From a bacterium (GTDB lineage Bacteria; Planctomycetota; Planctomycetia; Planctomycetales; Planctomycetaceae), in contig WGMU01000023.1 in the NCBI GenBank assembly GCA_016124895.1, forward strand, positions 1-64,000: a stretch of 64,000 nt of DNA, in the 5' to 3' direction. This document shows, piece by piece, positions 52,501 through 58,391 of the stretch. The first letter of the stretch is position 1. Each line of letters starts with the position of its first letter. The notes beneath the pieces are model-generated. The model had not been told where the DNA came from. It saw nothing but the letters and a program-made list of their open reading frames with translations, and did no database searches. Made by a program: the position numbers and the translations under genes.

Positions 52501-55186
52501 ACGGTGGCATCAGGATGTGGGTCTGTGGCGTAATGGCACCACTGAATGCCGTCTCGGACAGACCCAGACGTCCAAGCTCGGTTGCCAGATCAAAACTTGA
52601 GTTGAAATCGTCGGCGGAAATTGACGGCGTCGTGCTGACAGTCAGCTTATAGGATCCAAATCCGCTGCCCCCGCCGGTACCCGAGCCGTCGACGGGGTCA
52701 TACATGTCGTTGCCGTTTGAAGACACTCCGACGATGTAATCGCCGGCTGCCAGACTGGAAAACGTGAACGTGTCGGTTGCGCCTGCCGCGCCCGTATTGA
52801 CGGCCACGCCAACCGGAGTTCCATCGGTCTGAAACAGTCGAATAACGGTGTCGAGGCCAGCCACCGGCGCAACCGTTACCGTTGCATCACCAGTCGACGT
52901 GAGGTTGAATGAAAACAGATCGACATCATTGACGTCGGTGCTGACACCATTGATCGCGCCTAGAAACGCGGTGAACTCAAAGCTGCTGTCGGCAAAGATG
53001 GTTCCCGCATCGAGAGCATCAGTGATCGTCCCGTTCCCCTCATTTGACGTGCCGGTATCGAGACGGAACTGCACGCCAGTCGGCAAGCTACTGGCGAACT
53101 TCAGAACAGCAGTGTTCTCAGTGTTGGAGTACGTGACCGTAGCGGGAAGCAGAATATCCTGGTTCGCCGAGTCGACGTTGACGGCGCGGTAGAACTTCGG
53201 ATCCTGCGCCCGCGTTCGATCGAGCGTGTCATTGTTAAAGTAGACGATGATCGTATCGTCGATCTGCCGAATGCCTCCGGCGGCCAGAGCGATCGAACTG
53301 GCGGAGGCTCTGCTGAGCGTAAGCCGTGGGTCAAAGGCGGCTCCGCTGACAGTGACAACGTTCGCATTGACTGCCGCCGTCACTCCGCGTGATTCCGTGG
53401 AGACTGAGTTAATCGCGTTGCGAATCAGCGTGGCAAGGGCAGATGGTGACGTCGATGTCTTGTCGAAATTGATCGCGATGTTTCCGCTGCGGACACCGCC
53501 ACCGGGAGTCACATCATTCGACGTGTCGTTGAATTCAAATACAAAGACATCGGCGGCACCGCTTGTCACCAGCGACGTCAGCATGGGAGCGGTGGCACCA
53601 ATTGCGGCAGCGCCGCTGCCGCCGGCCAGGGAGACAGTGACCAGTGCGCTGGCATCGGCACTGGCCGTCACGGCATCGATCAGATCCTGTGCCGTTGACT
53701 CGCTCCCGGCCAGTGAGTTGACGGTGATATTGATCGTTCTGCCGTCGACCGTGACGGTCGGAGTCACACCTATGCCCAGGTTGGAGGTGAGCACGTTAAT
53801 CCGGATGCCGTTACCGCCCGTGCCTCCTTCCACCGCGGTGAACTGCACGGTTGCGGCACCACCGGAACCAAAATCGTCAGCGGCCGCACCAAACGTCGCC
53901 GTCTGCGTTCCCGGATCAAGCAGAAACATGTCGCCGTCCGCGACCGCGGCGACAGAATTCACTGTCAGCTTCTGGTCACGCAGGACCGGCTGCGGGACGA
54001 CACCTTCGACCTGGGCTCCCAGATCAAGTGTGAATGTCAGTCTGCTGTCAGTACCGTTATTGACAATTTCACCATTGGTATTTGTCAGTGGGCTGGCCCC
54101 GGCCCCGACGATCTGAATTCGATAGTCATCGTCGGTCAGGTTTTCCGCAAAACGGTAAAAGACTTCATTCTGACTGTCTGGATTAACGCCGCGATAACCA
54201 GGAATCATGACCGCATCAGCGCCACTGAGATGCAGCACAGTACCGTCCGGCTGAGCTGCAAGACTGGTGGCCGGATCACCAAACGACACCGCAGCCGTGA
54301 TCAGTGCATCGGCGGCGGCATTTCCGGAAATCGCCGTGAGCAGATCACCGGCGGTTGTCGGCGTCATCGTGTTGTCGTTCAGTGTGACCTCGATACGATT
54401 TCCGACGACGTTGACCAGAGGTGCTGACGAACTGCTGCCCAGATCGCGACGCAGGAACTGCAGCGAAATCAGATTGCCATCAAGACTCGCATTGCGCGCC
54501 CGAAACTGCATTGTCAGATCGCTCACGCCGAAACTGTCGTGAGCTGTCGCGGCCCCGGCCCCGGCCAGCGTCAACGTTTGAGCCGCTCCGGAAATGTCCG
54601 TGTTCACGTTGCCGCTGAGCAGTTCAATGCTCAGCAGAGACTTCGCAGTGGTGTCGTTTGTAATAAAATCGATCAGGTCGGCCGCGGTCGTTGGCAGGAC
54701 CATGTTGTTATCGAGTGTCAGGGCGATCATCCCGGGACTCGACGAAATCGTTGGTCCATTGCCGAGATTGTCGACCGAATCAATCACCAGTTGAGTGCCG
54801 TTTTCAGCAGCACCCAGCCGGACTGTCCCAATGCGGACGACAACGGCCCCCCCAGTGCCGAAGTCGGTCAGTTCGGAGGCTGGACGAAACTCGCCGTCGT
54901 GTCCGGCGGCTGTGATCTGAATCGCTCCCAGCGTCGTGCTGTCGATGGTCTGACCGGGACTGAACTGCAGTACGAGTTCACGCGGAGCTTCACTGCGAAC
55001 CTGTCCGTCAACAACAAACTCTCCAACGTTCGGGCTGACGGAAACGAACTGAGGCGATGTCAGCAACGTTCGAGCTTCAAGCAGTTCAGACACCTGCGGC
55101 AGCCGGACCTGCTGATCGCGACGGGAAAGGTTGCGACGTGATTTGACTGCGTTGCGAAACGTGCTCAGCCAGGGAGTGAACAGCAT
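37562..55186 (-). CDS. Giant multidomain surface/secreted protein (5874 aa) with zincin motif, repeats and RTX C-terminus
   Basis: An unbroken 17.6-kb frame. The N-terminus has RLPQVSELLEARTLLTS, a variant of the planctomycete LEPR-xLL motif, and no classical signal peptide. In order follow three related DLI/DLL segments (about 150-530), a prepeptidase C-terminal-like (PPC) domain near 770-850, a HEIGHSLGLGH zincin motif (His1043, His1047, His1053), a second PPC domain (DIDMYRFTLDEAGTVTAEIR), parallel beta-helix-like regions (1230-1900), a third PPC domain (DTDVYSFQAMGQTEVWLD), a propeller-like part (about 2380-2640), more PPC and beta-helix, nine related repeats (about 3707-5040), a VCBS-like and a cadherin-like domain, then RTX nonapeptides (GGNDSVSAGSGNDIVFGG type). 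It is probably exported by a type I or other planctomycete route, Ca2+-stabilised, and adhesive or proteolytic. ATG preferred over a GTG at 55201. Confidence 0.88.
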   Translation of the reverse strand: MLFTPWLSTFRNAVKSRRNLSRRDQQVRLPQVSELLEARTLLTSPQFVSVSPNVGEFVVDGQVRSEAPRELVLQFSPGQTIDSTTLGAIQITAAGHDGEFRPASELTDFGTGGAVVVRIGTVRLGAAENGTQLVIDSVDNLGNGPTISSSPGMIALTLDNNMVLPTTAADLIDFITNDTTAKSLLSIELLSGNVNTDISGAAQTLTLAGAGAATAHDSFGVSDLTMQFRARNASLDGNLISLQFLRRDLGSSSSAPLVNVVGNRIEVTLNDNTMTPTTAGDLLTAISGNAAADALITAAVSFGDPATSLAAQPDGTVLHLSGADAVMIPGYRGVNPDSQNEVFYRFAENLTDDDYRIQIVGAGASPLTNTNGEIVNNGTDSRLTFTLDLGAQVEGVVPQPVLRDQKLTVNSVAAVADGDMFLLDPGTQTATFGAAADDFGSGGAATVQFTAVEGGTGGNGIRINVLTSNLGIGVTPTVTVDGRTINITVNSLAGSESTAQDLIDAVTASADASALVTVSLAGGSGAAAIGATAPMLTSLVTSGAADVFVFEFNDTSNDVTPGGGVRSGNIAINFDKTSTSPSALATLIRNAINSVSTESRGVTAAVNANVVTVSGAAFDPRLTLSRASASSIALAAGGIRQIDDTIIVYFNNDTLDRTRAQDPKFYRAVNVDSANQDILLPATVTYSNTENTAVLKFASSLPTGVQFRLDTGTSNEGNGTITDALDAGTIFADSSFEFTAFLGAINGVSTDVNDVDLFSFNLTSTGDATVTVAPVAGLDTVIRLFQTDGTPVGVAVNTGAAGATDTFTFSSLAAGDYIVGVSSNGNDMYDPVDGSGTGGGSGFGSYKLTVSTTPSISADDFNSSFDLATELGRLGLSETAFSGAITPQTHILMPPLPGAGEPGHRDLPPGQFSVETNHGVSTGTDPVTPGPIATITFNFPDVYGLDVQGNILHNVITANQKQRAREIFELFSWYTGLQIQEVSSNVLGAASIAVITGDVRAVEPTLPPNNVGGISDGGRAIINANINWGQSEFGGAWMGTALHEIGHSLGLGHSYDIVSTQGGAETPTSGASAFTVENFFTGEYDYEHLLSLYRPDASDIDMYRFTLDEAGTVTAEIRAERDNSNLDSNLILYREEIIGGQTVRKEIARNDNYYSNDSFLNLNLPAGTYYIGVTAHGNDLYNPSIEDSGQGGTTDGAYTLSLNFSTSANSNILDETGTRFDGDRDGAAGGKNQFWFRTDNTIFVDSTYTGAETGSAAQPYNEIDKALAAAGPGDIVRIIGNGGADNDVTTLADNDAYLVGLSFAGNPLQDGAEFKVPQDVTVMIDAGVLMKLRGAVIDAGTSAVGVDRSHGAVQVLGTPHQEVYFSSYRDDAKGGNSDGVNGPAAPGDWGGIVFRQDSDSATSGVFLNVVNHATMEYGGGQANVDSVVQTFDPIHMVSSRPAATFNTIMRSANAAMSANPDSFDDSLNRIGPDIYGNLIVNNSLNGLFVRILTQSGVPVERLTVQGRFDDTDIVHIVTENLQVEGSPGGPLDGVARLSGRLAIDPGVIVKLQGSRLEAERGASNIIAEGTPQDLIRFTALRDDQFGAGGTFDTSNDGGTVPVPGDWGGFMFNPTSGGSLDYTSITYGGGSTPILGGSDNFNAVEIVQAQVRVANSSFENNAGGLATSNRNGRGGNDSSTIFVRGAQPVIVGNTFRGNVGNVISINANSLKSDQLPDYGRSTGYQDITSAFVVNASGSGMDSPLVFADALSRYFDNSGPLVRLNLMDGNGTNGMNVRGELLTIESVWDDTDIVHVLRSDVVVSDLHVYGGLRLQSNEFGSLVVKATNGAQLIATGDPLDIADRIGGTVQVIGRPGFPVILTSLADDTVGASFDLNGFPQTDTDGVVATPAPNDWGGIELRQYSNDRNVATILEEESVATNGNEENNNPAKAQFLGVLAPNENSGDENRRLGFEVHGFISGDDPGDTDVYSFQAMGQTEVWLDIDRTTDSLDTQIEVIDSLGNVLARATNNVTGDDAGTFLIEYPLTKADWLGGDYYTSNYLDAGMRVVLNGSGAALGTYFVRVTSEGGQTSGRYQMQIRVNQVDEKPGSTVRGAEIRYATVGVNLVGLPDHSPLLGESAEDTTVNGARDQAQDIGHLLVVDKNTISVAGNLSAADDIDFYTFTVDFEQVQAIGGFSDGGKTFATIFDLDWADGIGRADTTIAVYDVNGQLLYIGRDSDIADDQPAPGQGNDLNDLSRGTVGKLDPYIGPVLLPAGATTTQPEVEGVSQTPPSTETRYYVAVASNGQLPTVLNQYFVSNAAAPLTRLEPVNSVDRVVEDHIGFTGYTSNGVPVTPTTDLPLFDITDEITLQANVKPFTLSDVTLFVSVGGGLYTIDPFNGGFETFVGNPGNNTGDLDMRSDGRLYSVNGSGNNGGSESTLIELNTGTAGAITSQSDGIPGVNVNSPTQQQNNAGTVDAVVFRRNNFASYDRVYYAVRSADISGSTPGVSKLYRATSTGSASFTQNANGAIGTIQDMAMTITTITSGLEFFNGILYGVSEGGQFYQVAEGNSPNNSNGNGIQPFLASNVVDFSAQVPEGFAGLANAPENVENGTYANLLFAISTSGRLVAIDPATGTLKQIFDSNGDGVADTDVLTTFLPFATGLAFSPLDINLWHPTETRGTDPGHGINAFNDNTRTPTAETLAINGRALDEGQGGISFYFGLEEWTNSPITNDAYIGYQTSTGQLGVLNSTWQRDLTAGSSNGSQIGNNYNLPGGAYGSLQTNSFSLEGYRGTDKPTLYFNYFLETEGAASKTNLMRDSARVEISRDNGLTWELLATNNSTPSAPDTPDAELPAFLSTSRLASDKPNQQVQDLFDNTGTWRQARVDLNDYAGEKNLILRFDFSTSGVSGDPNNPSYVPADGDAFGNFNNRLKDQNNAFEGFYVDDIIVGFAERGEVATFPATTNVSTFFAVPQDPDPAGDQQQLNGEYQLEIRRGEQFAYPVMPTLPDLFIFSTIDTNDRLTPAQTIFTADGPYINDGDTITVDAGVSINGSPITVTFEFDLNGGGVSGTNTPVVYTLDSDAADVAAALAAAINASGMHDVIAEAYTGNTQGDRVNILNAQHVTGTLTPIAENMIDDGVLVDTGDTPAGAYDTTLTTNSPGFWTAFANLGDSGNGDIEVDYYQVQLNAGDRLVVDISTFGIDLFLRIFDLSTLTELASADNGQSLNDLFSDQGPFLIFNAPATDTYLIAVSGGNPGVSMLPQTPNRYYDPAVDPGVDPTTYAPGDTGFYQIDLEVGRPDVVTIDAYDQENPIDLEGNTRSRGDTNLHRQQGVVIIENNLIRNVGDVGIQVSPGARNAGTNVSQYGAPRATPTLNNDNLVTGLFIANNVVAEVGNGGISIQGEVTAGGALPQAAIPVVKVVNNTIYGGASRAAFGIEVDNNVAPTLINNIIVNTNTAIPVAASSAGNDGQGQPLTVVQTTLFSNNGALGRQGNKSIVLNPGDPLFVDPTTFNFYLEAGSPAIDSSLNTLGERTAISAVLSPLGIPDSEVVAPRLDLYGQLRDDDPSQNSFPGLGSNIVKDRGAIDRVDFIRGMAVLVVPEDNGTDDLDPTDTVVHIDQPSFFNQIIVRLTDLGIGIDDATVDPTGSQFVLTQTLRTGTTTLVEGTDYVFAYNSNTNEAILTSVTTFPQDARYTLTVDNSTTSGIRDLAGNELLGNQLDGTILFSLLVTNGANDPPVNTVPSSQSVPENTAAVPTSVTFSSANGNAITVDDPDAFISTNELQITLTASNGTISLSNPALVDFAFATDSYGSPQGDGVDDVVMTFRGTITALNTALDGLVFVPTLNFNGNAGLTITTSDLGNFGSEVPPTEMLDTDSVLIVVTPVNSAPVATSPMAVTATEDIDFDFTNTVSVSDAVDGDLGDMLVTISVDQGTLTLSQTTGLTFQNMETGADEASISFTGTVANINAALTGLLYHPYGPGMSNLNFNGTATLTLTVDDQGNTGAGSPLTSMSTTTITIDPVNDAPVVSLNGSEFMAVAGPEFDGLERQNFVFDNANGSLISVSDVDTAEDMTVDSGKLEVTLTATNGVIILSSTANLNITAGADGSTTVTFDGLVADINAALDGMIFRPDMMFVTPDAMAGPFGTVQVDVNDGGRTGSGGTLMDSELFEINVREVNDAPVITFANPIMPPPVNLGDPDAQEFVSEDTTLTFSSMNMPANEFSVGDSPLDPVPGVGDTFQVTLTVNSGSLTLSGISGLDFSFVMDPDGVGTGDGTADATMTFRGDVADINAALDGLVYTPNANFFGADTLTITVNDLGHQGAGGSKTATGTIALTVNDVNDDPQINAPTLVQAVEDTPLTFSPSAGNGITVSDLLDDPTGTGAGMYMYQLTLNLTDGDGTLTLATTVGLNFVFSDADGTGTGDGVDDVTMTFRGTKTDINAALNGLIYTPPAGVDGQNRSLDIELNDLGNVGLPGMTAATDGIVNSTVTIQIDGNNDAPVNVVPGAQTVAEDNPLIFSTGNGNAITVTDLDAGGGVVQVTLTSTNGVLTLGNPALVDFAFTPDGQGGPQGDGFADAAMTFRGTLGNINTALEGLTFTPVMNFAGPAQIQINTNDLGNSGVAPNNAPLSDIDIVGITVTPENDPPVVTTQGPLTVAEDTDVTISAANGNRVAVNDVDLGSGKLLVTLTVDHGTLQLFRTTGLVFSTGDGIGDRTMTFSGGQTAVNLALDGMIYTPDPGYVGMDNLAVMLDDQGSTGNGGPMMTSQNVAITVTPVNDAPALGLPTTQSINEDATLVFAAVNGNSITVSDVDVSETMGGQVQVSLGVSHGALTLSTTSGLSFSFSDVNGTSAGDGTADAAMTFRGTVNAVNVALSGLRYIPTANYNSSAGAESLTVSVNDLGNTGSGGAKTASGAIAISVSAVNDAPVNSLQMATASVEEDAPMGPLVFSTGNSNLISVSDVDVLTAQLVQVMLSVNHGTLSLNGTSGLSFSFSDANGTGAGTGSGNASMTFRGTLADINAALDGLDYTPAPDFSGNDTLTVTSNDLGQNGSGGAKTDTDTLMISVSGVNDTPVAVPDSFSVLVGGSVTGNVLTNDTDVDGPALAVVNPLVSLPTHGMVNMDFVTGQFTYTPDAMTTATSDSFQYTVKDTSGELNAVGNTVTVTISINAAPVITGGTLSVAENSGSGTLVGTVSVSDPNMDNVSLAIIAGNTSSAFAIDNSGNITVNNPAALDFETSPTFTLTVRATDDAATPGSSEATVTINLSDQAEAVTFDAADFAAAAGNVTVRRDGTKVRFVNSVTGFDIPGAPAHEFANVTSISFIGQTGGSDKLTVDFATGNPLPAGGLSYNGGSGAGIDTLVLEDGGAASFASVTHTFTSGSAGTIDVDGQIISYTGLEPIADNLSAASRVFNFGPAADSVLISDSSNGDGVSMISSMGTSESVTFETSGSSVTVNLGDGNDSLQATGLDSTFNGTLTVNAGAGADVVDLSGISTNAIINGDDGNDTLTGGSGNDQVVGNAGDDIVRGGTGDDVVLGGAGRDTVSGGAGNNVVDGNGTSFDVLQEDVTGTVVLTDGLLTWDTGSNTLNRIESIVLIGGSGDDNINASGFTQYGVRIEGGDGNDSITGTALNDVIFGDSSNTSIVTGGNDSVSAGSGNDIVFGGVGNDLLIGNAGDDQLNGDDGNDRILGGAGVDTMAGGLGNDDIDGQGATGDVMLVIASGTTVTVNAGSISHGAETDIHNRVERIEVTLSDGADHFNGGDYTGRLFVYALGGDDTILGGLGADVIFAGDGNDIVDGRDGNDIVYAGAGADAVRGGAGIDRLIGNADDDTLLGSAGNDFLFGGAGRDLILGEDGDDLIKGQGGRDNLAGGGNGTTATAGDVILAGTGDVIDDAFSFDFDALLI
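37615..38860. repeat. RTX calcium-binding nonapeptide array (coding)
   Basis: The last 410 residues of the giant protein contain several blocks of GGxGxDxUx nonapeptides (DDGNDTLTGGSGNDQVVGNA, RDGNDIVYAGAGADAVRGG and others), broken by short linkers. These form Ca2+-binding parallel beta-rolls and typically mark secretion outside the cell. The array ends about 20 residues before the stop with a hydrophobic FSFDFDALLI tail, resembling a type I secretion signal. Confidence 0.85.
40060..44068. repeat. Nine tandem repeats of 133-164 residues (coding)
   Basis: Nine related units begin with N-D/S-A/P/D-P (DNA starts near 44066, 43608, 43192, 42734, 42242, 41777, 41340, 40942 and 40500). Each has a TVAEDNPLIFS-like strand, a NAITVTDLD segment and a DAAMTFRGTLGNINTALEGL-like helix or strand block. 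They look like cadherin-type Ig-fold adhesion repeats. A tenth, divergent VCBS-like unit starts near 40060. Confidence 0.85.
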
Positions 55187-55918
55187 TTGGACAAGCCCCA
55201 CGAGTGAAATAGATTGCTGACGTCAGGAGTTCCGTCTGGAAGTCCACAGAAGCTGCGGCGGTGCAGCGTTGGTTTGCCCGAAGTGCGCGCGAGCAGAATG
55301 CGACACCCCTGCATTCTGATCCGCCTGCAACGGAAGCCTGGTCAGATTGCCCAGACCGCCGAGAAAGAGAACTCGCCACGGTAATGACTGCGCCAGCGGA
55401 CTGGCAACGTAAAAGGACTGGCTGGTTTCGATGTCCAGACTCAGACTGCGAGCGAACGGAAATCCTCTCAGTTCTGCTGCAGACAGGGCAGTGTGTCGAT
55501 TCCTCACCAGCGGTACACAACGTCCCGACTTGCGCCGGAACGCAACCCCATGAATGTGCCACCCGGAGGCGGACACTGCGGAGCAGTTGCAGGAAGTCAG
55601 ACAATGAATCATTGACAGGAAGGTCGAGTACTGACGGCTGTAACAACGGTCCGAAATAACCGTACCGGGAAATGGCTCAACATAGACTGCCTCGTCCAGT
55701 GACGTTGCCTGGTCGCTGCTGCCTGCAGGATCGGCAGCCGGCCATCACGCAGAAGAAGTCAAATCGACAACGGCAACCACTGCCGATTCTTTCCGGGAAA
55801 ATCCGGCAGTAGACGTCTGGCCGCGACAATCAGTTCCGTGGATTCCGCGACGTCGGTCGATTGAACCTGGTCGGCGTGTCTGCGGTTGTCTGCCGAGTGC
55901 TCGGCCTGTAACGGTTTG
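55187..55918. other. Intergenic region upstream of the giant gene
   Basis: 732 bp between the giant gene start and the end of the pseudouridine synthase gene. Short open frames on both strands overlap each other and match nothing known. It should contain the promoter and long leader of the giant gene. GTGGGGCTTGTCCA lies directly before the ATG. No terminator-like stem found for the upstream gene. Confidence 0.45.
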
Positions 55919-57016
55919 TCAGGACAAGCGGCGCGGTGGGGTCCCGCGGAGCCGAGTCAGTGTCTCGGCAAAGTCGGCGGTCAGTGGAGCCTTAAACGTC
56001 ATTGGCAGTTCACTGATCGGATGCTGGATCCGAATTTCTGATGCGTGCAAGGCGTGCCTGCGAAGTGGAAGTTCGGGATCGAAGAATGGCGAGTCTTCGG
56101 ATTCTGGCTCGTCATCGTCCTCAGCGGAGACGCCTGAGCGGGCCAAGCGAGATGGCCGGGACGCCGCGTCCGCAGCCAGAGCATCCGCCGGAAGTTCGAT
56201 CGGTGTGCCGTCTTTGATCACGCCAAAGTGGTCATAAAACTGGTCGGCCAGCAGCGCGTGGCCGATCTCGGCGAAGTGGATCCGGATCTGGTGATGCCGT
56301 CCCGTCAGCGGTCGGGCTTCGACGAACGTGTATTCATCAAAGCGTTCGAGCACTCGGAACTCGGTCCGCGCCATGCGAGCATCGACAGCGACCGGTTTGC
56401 AGCACATCAGCGTGCAGGTCGGGTTCGGCACCTTCCCGATTGGCAGATCGATCGAACCGGTGTCTTGCGTCAGCCGGCCGCGGACAATTGCGGCGTATTT
56501 TTTCGAGACGAGGCGTTCTTCAAACTGCTGCGTCAACCTGCGGTGCGAGAGGTGATCCTTCGGAACGATCATGACGCCACTGGTCTGCCGATCGATGCGA
56601 TGCACGATGCCAGGCCGGATCATGCCGGGCAGCGGCGACTGCTGGTCGATATGCCGCTGCAACCCGTTGATCAGAGTCCGGCCAGTGAAATCGCCGCCGG
56701 GATGCGCGATCTGGCCGGGCGGCTTGTTAACGACGACCAGCCACGGATCCTCGTACAGAATTTCGACCGGCAGGTCTTCCGCCACTGGAGCCCGGTCCGG
56801 CGGGCTGAACAGTCGAATTCTAATCCGCTCTCCCGGCTGCACCCGATGGTCGCAGCCGATCGGAGCGTCGTTCGCCGTCGCGCAGCCCTGCTGAATCATC
56901 CGCTGCAGCCGCCATGGCGACCAGTTCCGCAGATGCTTGCCGAGAAACGTTTCGATCCGCTTACCGCGAAAGAACGACTCGACAATGAACTCGCAGACGA
57001 GCGGCTGAGCGGACAT
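55919..57016 (-). CDS. RluA-family RNA pseudouridine synthase
   Basis: A 365-residue enzyme that isomerises uridine to pseudouridine in rRNA or tRNA. An N-terminal S4-like RNA-binding domain lies at about 15-75 (GKRIETFLGKHLRNWSPWRL). The catalytic domain begins at EILYEDPWLVVVNKPPGQIA and holds the catalytic Asp in GIVHRIDRQTSGVMIVPKD (family consensus HRLDRxTSG). The second signature is RPLTGRHHQIRIHFAEIGH. An unusual acidic insertion of about 50 residues (GVSAEDDDEPESEDSPFFDP) precedes the final strand RHALHASEI. The target site (RluA, C or D type) cannot be told. ATG start with AGG about 13 bases upstream. It is the last gene of a leftward trio with the DUF1015 protein and trpF. Confidence 0.93.
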   Translation of the reverse strand: MSAQPLVCEFIVESFFRGKRIETFLGKHLRNWSPWRLQRMIQQGCATANDAPIGCDHRVQPGERIRIRLFSPPDRAPVAEDLPVEILYEDPWLVVVNKPPGQIAHPGGDFTGRTLINGLQRHIDQQSPLPGMIRPGIVHRIDRQTSGVMIVPKDHLSHRRLTQQFEERLVSKKYAAIVRGRLTQDTGSIDLPIGKVPNPTCTLMCCKPVAVDARMARTEFRVLERFDEYTFVEARPLTGRHHQIRIHFAEIGHALLADQFYDHFGVIKDGTPIELPADALAADAASRPSRLARSGVSAEDDDEPESEDSPFFDPELPLRRHALHASEIRIQHPISELPMTFKAPLTADFAETLTRLRGTPPRRLS

Positions 57017-57081
57017 TCGTCAGAACAAACCTGATACAGAACTGTTTGACCCGAAGCCAGGGCCATCCTGCGACGCGATTG

Positions 57082-58374
57082 CTAACTCAACGGATTGAAC
57101 ACCAGCCCGGACAGCAGTTTCGGATAGAAGAACGTACTCTTGGGCGGCATTCGTTCGAGGTGCTCGGAGATTGCCTGCACGTGACCGATCTCAGCCGGCA
57201 TGACGAGAATCGCGAGCTGACACGACTTCTGCTTCATCGCATCGTTCACTTCGTCCATCAGATGCACGAACTTGAAAGCCGGCCTGGCGTCCGGGTGTTT
57301 TCCCTTCAGCAGATGGTCCACGATCATTCGATGCAGAATGCTGACGCCCAGGCTTCGCCAGACATTGCTCTGTTCCGGGGCGAGTTCCTTCATCGGACTC
57401 GTGTCAGTTGCGCGAGCCAGCAGCCACTTGCCGTCGGCCGGGGTCCCGAAGCCGAAGACACTCTGATCGCCTTCCGCGTCCATCGTCGCCCACGCTGTCT
57501 CGGCGCTGTCGACTTCCTCAATGCTGAAGTGACCATCGACGGCTGCTCTCACGTCGTCCGCCGTGAGTTCCGGGAAGCCGGAGACCAGCCGGTGCGTCGG
57601 CAGAATCGCCAGGCCCGGATCGTCCATCCCGCAGAACATCATCAGCGTGAAATTGGCCGCTGAGGTGTCGTCGAGTCTGCCGGCTTCGGCCTGCTGTGCC
57701 TTGTAGTTGCACGACGTTTCGTAGCGGTGGTGGCCGTCGGCAATGAAGATCGGCTTGTCAGCCAGAGTCTGCTGCACCTGAGCGATGACGGACGGATCAG
57801 TCACCGGCCACATGCGGTGCGTCACACCGAGATGATCGATCGCGACGAGCGGCGTCACCGAACGAGCCGCGTCTTCCAGTGCGTTTTGAGCCGCCTGGTC
57901 GGCATCCGGATACAGACCGAAGATCGGCGAGAGGTTTGCTTCGCAGGCGGTCATCAGAGCCAGTCGGTCTTTCTTCGGACCGGGCATTGTCTGCTCGTGC
58001 GGAAAGACGTTGCCCTTGCCGAACTCTTCGAGCCGGAGCCGGCCGAGGAAACCTTTCCGGACGAATGTCTGACCTTCCCACTCGAACTCCTGGTGGTAGA
58101 CGTACAGCGCGGCTTCGTGCTCACGGATCAGGACGCAGTCCTCCTGCCACTGTCGGAAGAACTTTGACGCACGGGCATAACGGTCGTCCGTGCTTTCGTC
58201 GGTCGGCTCGTCGCGGTTGAGGATCAGCCGGACGCAGTTGCACGGATGCTTTTTGTAAAGCTCGTCCTGCTGCGCGGTGTCGATTACGTCATACGGAGGC
58301 GCGACGACGTCCGAAAGATCGCCGACCTGACCCACGTCATACCGCCACGCCTGAAATGCCTGCACTTCCGCCAT
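57082..58374 (-). CDS. DUF1015 family protein
   Basis: A 430-residue cytoplasmic protein matching the DUF1015 family across its length. The start is AEVQAFQAWRYDVGQVGDLS followed by VVAPPYDVID, the family hallmark. Next come NCVRLILNRDEP, YVYHQEFEWEGQTFVRKGFL, FPHEQTMPGPKKDRLALM, IADGHHRYETSCNYK (conserved ADGHHRY) and FVHLMDEVN near the end. The biochemical function of most members is unsettled; a few have been linked to serine kinase-like activity. The ATG is chosen because the family begins here; the frame continues upstream through a palindromic repeat to 58476. Gene order trpF-DUF1015-rluA in one direction. Confidence 0.92.
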   Translation of the reverse strand: MAEVQAFQAWRYDVGQVGDLSDVVAPPYDVIDTAQQDELYKKHPCNCVRLILNRDEPTDESTDDRYARASKFFRQWQEDCVLIREHEAALYVYHQEFEWEGQTFVRKGFLGRLRLEEFGKGNVFPHEQTMPGPKKDRLALMTACEANLSPIFGLYPDADQAAQNALEDAARSVTPLVAIDHLGVTHRMWPVTDPSVIAQVQQTLADKPIFIADGHHRYETSCNYKAQQAEAGRLDDTSAANFTLMMFCGMDDPGLAILPTHRLVSGFPELTADDVRAAVDGHFSIEEVDSAETAWATMDAEGDQSVFGFGTPADGKWLLARATDTSPMKELAPEQSNVWRSLGVSILHRMIVDHLLKGKHPDARPAFKFVHLMDEVNDAMKQKSCQLAILVMPAEIGHVQAISEHLERMPPKSTFFYPKLLSGLVFNPLS

Positions 58375-58391
58375 GATTAAAATTCCCGTAT

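Noticed and set aside
55261-55659. Possible small genes in the region upstream of the giant gene
   Set aside because: Open frames on both strands overlap, lack good ribosome-binding sites and show no recognisable domain; composition is shadow-like.
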